Of a DNA stretch of 8,300 bases, positions 6,121 through 8,300 are shown in pieces (position 1 is the stretch's first letter; each line of letters opens with the position of its first letter). A program made the position numbers and the translations under genes. Source of the stretch: Candidatus Omnitrophota bacterium (GTDB lineage: Bacteria > Verrucomicrobiota > Verrucomicrobiia > Limisphaerales > UBA1319); NCBI GenBank assembly GCA_023473405.1, contig JAMCZD010000259.1:1-8300 (forward strand), written 5' to 3'. A model generated the notes under the pieces. That model worked only from the letters and a program-made list of their open reading frames with translations, had not been told where the DNA came from and made no database searches.

Positions 6121-8127
6121 TTATAAGGCCATGGCTTCTCCGACCAATTCGGCCACATCTTTTACCTGAATCTTACCTTCGTTGCCGGTCGTTTTCACGG
6201 CATCCTGAAACATTGCGTAGTCTTTCGGGCAAGCGACAATGAAAAGCTGCACGCCTTCGAGCGCAATCGCCTCCTTGATCCGGCTCAGCGCCGGACGCTC
6301 GCCCGCCCCCGGTGGGTCTTCCATCCAAATCCGGCCGCCTCCCGCCCCGCAGCAGTAACTGTGGGACCGATTCCGCGGCATCTCGATCAAGCGCACTCCG
6401 AGCGCGGAGAGCAGTCGTCGAGGCGGTTCGTACACGCCATTGTAGCGTCCCAGGTAACACGGATCATGGTAGGTGCCGCAAACGGACAACCGTTTTTTGA
6501 ACGGCAGTTTCCCCTGGCTCGACAATTGATCCAACAGCTCGGTGTAGTGAAGCACCCCGCGAATGCCGGAGTCCAATGGGTATTCATTCTTGAGCGTGTT
6601 GTAACTGTGCGGGTCGGTGGTGACAATCATGGTGGATTTGGCCTTGGCGATGGCTTGGAGATTCTTGTCGCGGAGCATTTCGAAGAGGCCTTCTTCGCCC
6701 AGGCGCCGGACATCGTTGCCGGCGTTGCGCTCGCCTTCGCTGAGGATGCCGAAATCCAGGCCTGCCTGCTGGAAAATCCGGGCGGTAAGCCGGGTTACGT
6801 TCTGCACCCGTGGATCGTAAGAGGCGTAGTCACCCACGAACCAGAGGTATTCCACCGCTTCCTTGCGGGCGTCTTTCACCTTGATTTCCAGGGCTTGCGA
6901 CCACTTGGCCCGGGCTCGGTCGGATTGTCCGAAAGAATTGCCATAACGGCCCAGTTTCATAAGGGCATCCTGCGGTCCCTTTTCGACTTCGCCCTGGTTC
7001 ACCAGGTGCCGCCGCAAGTCGACAACCGCCCGGGGGTGTTCGATGAAGACCGGGCAAATGGCCTCGCAGGCCTGGCAGGTGGTGCAAGCCCAAAGCTCGC
7101 CGGCGGTGATGACCGAACCATGGAGCTCCGGCGAGGCGTGTCCGTTGCCATTGACCTTGGTCGCATGCAGCAATTGGGTTTCGAGCTTCAGAACCAGGTT
7201 TTTCGGAGACAGAGGCAGGCCGCTCCCGTTGGCCGGGCAGGCCTCCTGGCATCGGCCGCACCAGGTGCATCCGTCAAATTGGACCAACTGCCGCCACGTG
7301 AAATCGCCGATCCTTTCCACGCCGGCGGCGTCCCCGGCGCTCAGTGCGCCCGGCGCCGCTGTCTTCCTGAGGAAGATGCTCACTGCCGAGGACACCATGT
7401 GAAACGCCTTGGTGAAGGGAATGCTGGCAATGAAGGTGAAGGCAAGCACCGCGTGCAGGCACCAGAAAAACACATGAAGCGTTTTCTGCGTGTCAATCGA
7501 CAGAGGGGCGAAGATGTAGGATAGCCCGCGCCCGACAATGGACCAGTCGGCCCATGGCGGTTTCTGAATCTCGAGCCGAAGCGCCTCCACCACGTAACCC
7601 GTCAGCACAATCCCCAGCAGCATGGACAACAAGTAAAATGAATCCAGGCCAAACGTGGGCGCGTAGGGCGTCTCGAGTCGCGCCGGCCGCTGCGCATAGC
7701 GCCGATAAATGGCGATCCCGAGTCCGGCGATGAGGAACACTCCGAACAGGTCAAGAATCAGTTCGTAAACCAGATACAGCTCACCCTTCAGAAACTGGAA
7801 TCCGAAAAACAGATGGGTCACGTCCCAGTCCACGGTTGCCAGCGCGGTGCCGATGGCCAGAATGACCATCCCCCAGAAAATCGCCAGATGCATGCCCAGC
7901 GCCGGCGGGTCCACCCCCAAGCGCCCCTGCAAAAAACCGTATTGCACCAGGGCCTTGAACCGATCAGCAAGCGACCATTGCAGCCGCTCCGATTTCCCCA
8001 GGCGCCATTTGCCAACGTGCCGGTACAGGCCATAGGCGAATATCAGGCACGCCAGCGCACCCCCAATGTACTGGAGCACCTCCGCCCATTTCGGGATGTT
8101 CCAAAAGGTGAGACGAATCGGTTCCAT
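6121..8127 (-). CDS. Membrane cytochrome b / Fe-S oxidoreductase, ETF:menaquinone oxidoreductase (EMO) type
   Basis: The 668-residue product starts directly after the etfA stop codon. The N-terminal 250 residues are NarI-like, with five likely membrane helices near 16-35, 79-99, 119-141, 161-181 and 216-236. His80, His218, His225 and His243 are candidate haem b ligands. Then come two ferredoxin-type clusters (Cys287/290/293/297 and Cys348/351/354/358) and a CCG-containing C-terminal region. Its second CCG site is present (DPC557, CC592-593, Cys633). The first has lost its cysteines: VGDYASYD (Asp433, Asp438), RNAGND (Asn468, Asp472) and DPHS (Asp505, Ser508). Proteins of this build next to etfBA are known or proposed to pass electrons between reduced ETF and menaquinone at the inner membrane. 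The etfA gene beside it supports this. Whether the flow is towards or from quinone cannot be told. Confidence 0.9.
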   Translation of the reverse strand: MEPIRLTFWNIPKWAEVLQYIGGALACLIFAYGLYRHVGKWRLGKSERLQWSLADRFKALVQYGFLQGRLGVDPPALGMHLAIFWGMVILAIGTALATVDWDVTHLFFGFQFLKGELYLVYELILDLFGVFLIAGLGIAIYRRYAQRPARLETPYAPTFGLDSFYLLSMLLGIVLTGYVVEALRLEIQKPPWADWSIVGRGLSYIFAPLSIDTQKTLHVFFWCLHAVLAFTFIASIPFTKAFHMVSSAVSIFLRKTAAPGALSAGDAAGVERIGDFTWRQLVQFDGCTWCGRCQEACPANGSGLPLSPKNLVLKLETQLLHATKVNGNGHASPELHGSVITAGELWACTTCQACEAICPVFIEHPRAVVDLRRHLVNQGEVEKGPQDALMKLGRYGNSFGQSDRARAKWSQALEIKVKDARKEAVEYLWFVGDYASYDPRVQNVTRLTARIFQQAGLDFGILSEGERNAGNDVRRLGEEGLFEMLRDKNLQAIAKAKSTMIVTTDPHSYNTLKNEYPLDSGIRGVLHYTELLDQLSSQGKLPFKKRLSVCGTYHDPCYLGRYNGVYEPPRRLLSALGVRLIEMPRNRSHSYCCGAGGGRIWMEDPPGAGERPALSRIKEAIALEGVQLFIVACPKDYAMFQDAVKTTGNEGKIQVKDVAELVGEAMAL

Positions 8128-8300
8128 TTAGGTTCCTTGTTTCTTCTTCTCGATGGCCTCCTTCAATGCCGGGGCCACCTCGAAAAGGTCGGCTGTGGCC
8201 CCATAATGGGCGATATTGAAGATGGGCGCCTTGGGATCGGTGTTGACCGCGATGATCAATTGGGCGCCTTTCATGCCTTCCTGATGTTCAGCACCGAAGA
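8128..8300 (-). CDS. etfA: Electron transfer flavoprotein alpha subunit, C-terminal fragment
   Basis: The last 57 or so codons of an ETF alpha subunit are present; the rest is beyond the right edge. The residues EHQEGMKGAQLIIAVNTDP, then APIFNIAHYG and DLFEVAPAL match the FAD-binding C-terminus of EtfA (compare the usual QHLAGM ... AINKDPxAPIFxxADYGIVGDLFxVxPAL). The His of EHQEGM corresponds to the conserved flavin-proximal His. ETF is a soluble heterodimer that takes electrons from acyl-CoA dehydrogenases; etfB is expected just upstream, outside the window. The stop codon abuts the EMO-type start, which indicates co-transcription. Confidence 0.9.
   Translation of the reverse strand, partial: FGAEHQEGMKGAQLIIAVNTDPKAPIFNIAHYGATADLFEVAPALKEAIEKKKQGT
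8134..8138 (-). promoter_or_regulatory. Ribosome binding site of the EMO-type gene
   Basis: AAGGA lies 6 nt before the ATG at 8127, within the last codons of etfA. The TAA stop of etfA is immediately followed by this ATG. Confidence 0.6.

Noticed and set aside
6105..6158. Upstream extension of the HdrD-like protein to the ATG at 6158
   Set aside because: It would overlap the end of the EMO-type gene and has no ribosome binding site, whereas the ATG at 6104 has AAAGGAG at good spacing and a family-like N-terminus.
6361..7524. Long plus-strand open frame of 387 codons inside the EMO-type gene
   Set aside because: It is opposite a gene with full cluster motifs, and its composition (Gly, Val, Ala and Phe rich without motifs) is typical of an antisense shadow.

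Overview
The window looks like chromosomal DNA from a GC-rich, environmental Gram-negative bacterium. Three things suggest the Planctomycetes-Verrucomicrobia-Chlamydiae group, possibly Verrucomicrobiota: a long secreted protein built from FN3-like, InlB-type and dockerin-like modules, a palindrome-rich intergenic element of the kind I associate with that phylum, and a linked Etf/Fe-S/HdrA redox operon. This placement is inference; the window has no rRNA or other taxonomic marker.

Every supported gene lies on the minus strand, so transcription runs from high to low coordinates. From 8300 down to 2861 is a tight operon: the 3' end of an electron transfer flavoprotein alpha subunit (etfA); a 668-residue membrane protein joining a five-helix NarI-like cytochrome b domain to an Fe-S/CCG domain (ETF:menaquinone oxidoreductase, EMO, type); a 402-residue soluble HdrC-HdrB fusion (HdrD/GlpC-like); and a complete 677-residue HdrA-type FAD/Fe-S protein. 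The etfA stop codon abuts the next start, and the other gaps are 16 nt and 1 nt, each with a good ribosome binding site. The arrangement suggests electrons move between acyl-CoA dehydrogenases, ETF, the quinone pool and an HdrA flavin centre, perhaps by bifurcation or confurcation.

From 2139 to 2860 no gene is supported. This 722-nt gap holds a palindrome-rich repeat-like element (about 2534-2834), two adjacent short dyads (2421-2459), an AT-rich stretch, and four consecutive short inverted repeats (2214-2304) that would lie in the leader of the next gene.

From 2138 to the window's left edge is the first 712 codons of a large secreted modular protein. It has a signal peptide, an FN3-like domain, two InlB-type repeats around a beta domain, and a duplicated beta-sandwich domain flanking two dockerin-like (EF-hand-like) repeats. 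Its C-terminus lies outside the window.

The most notable observation is in the redox operon. The first CCG cluster site is altered in two adjacent, related proteins: the membrane protein has Asp/Asn/Ser at positions expected to be Cys, while its soluble neighbour has Cys at four of these positions but lacks the CPHC-type ligands.
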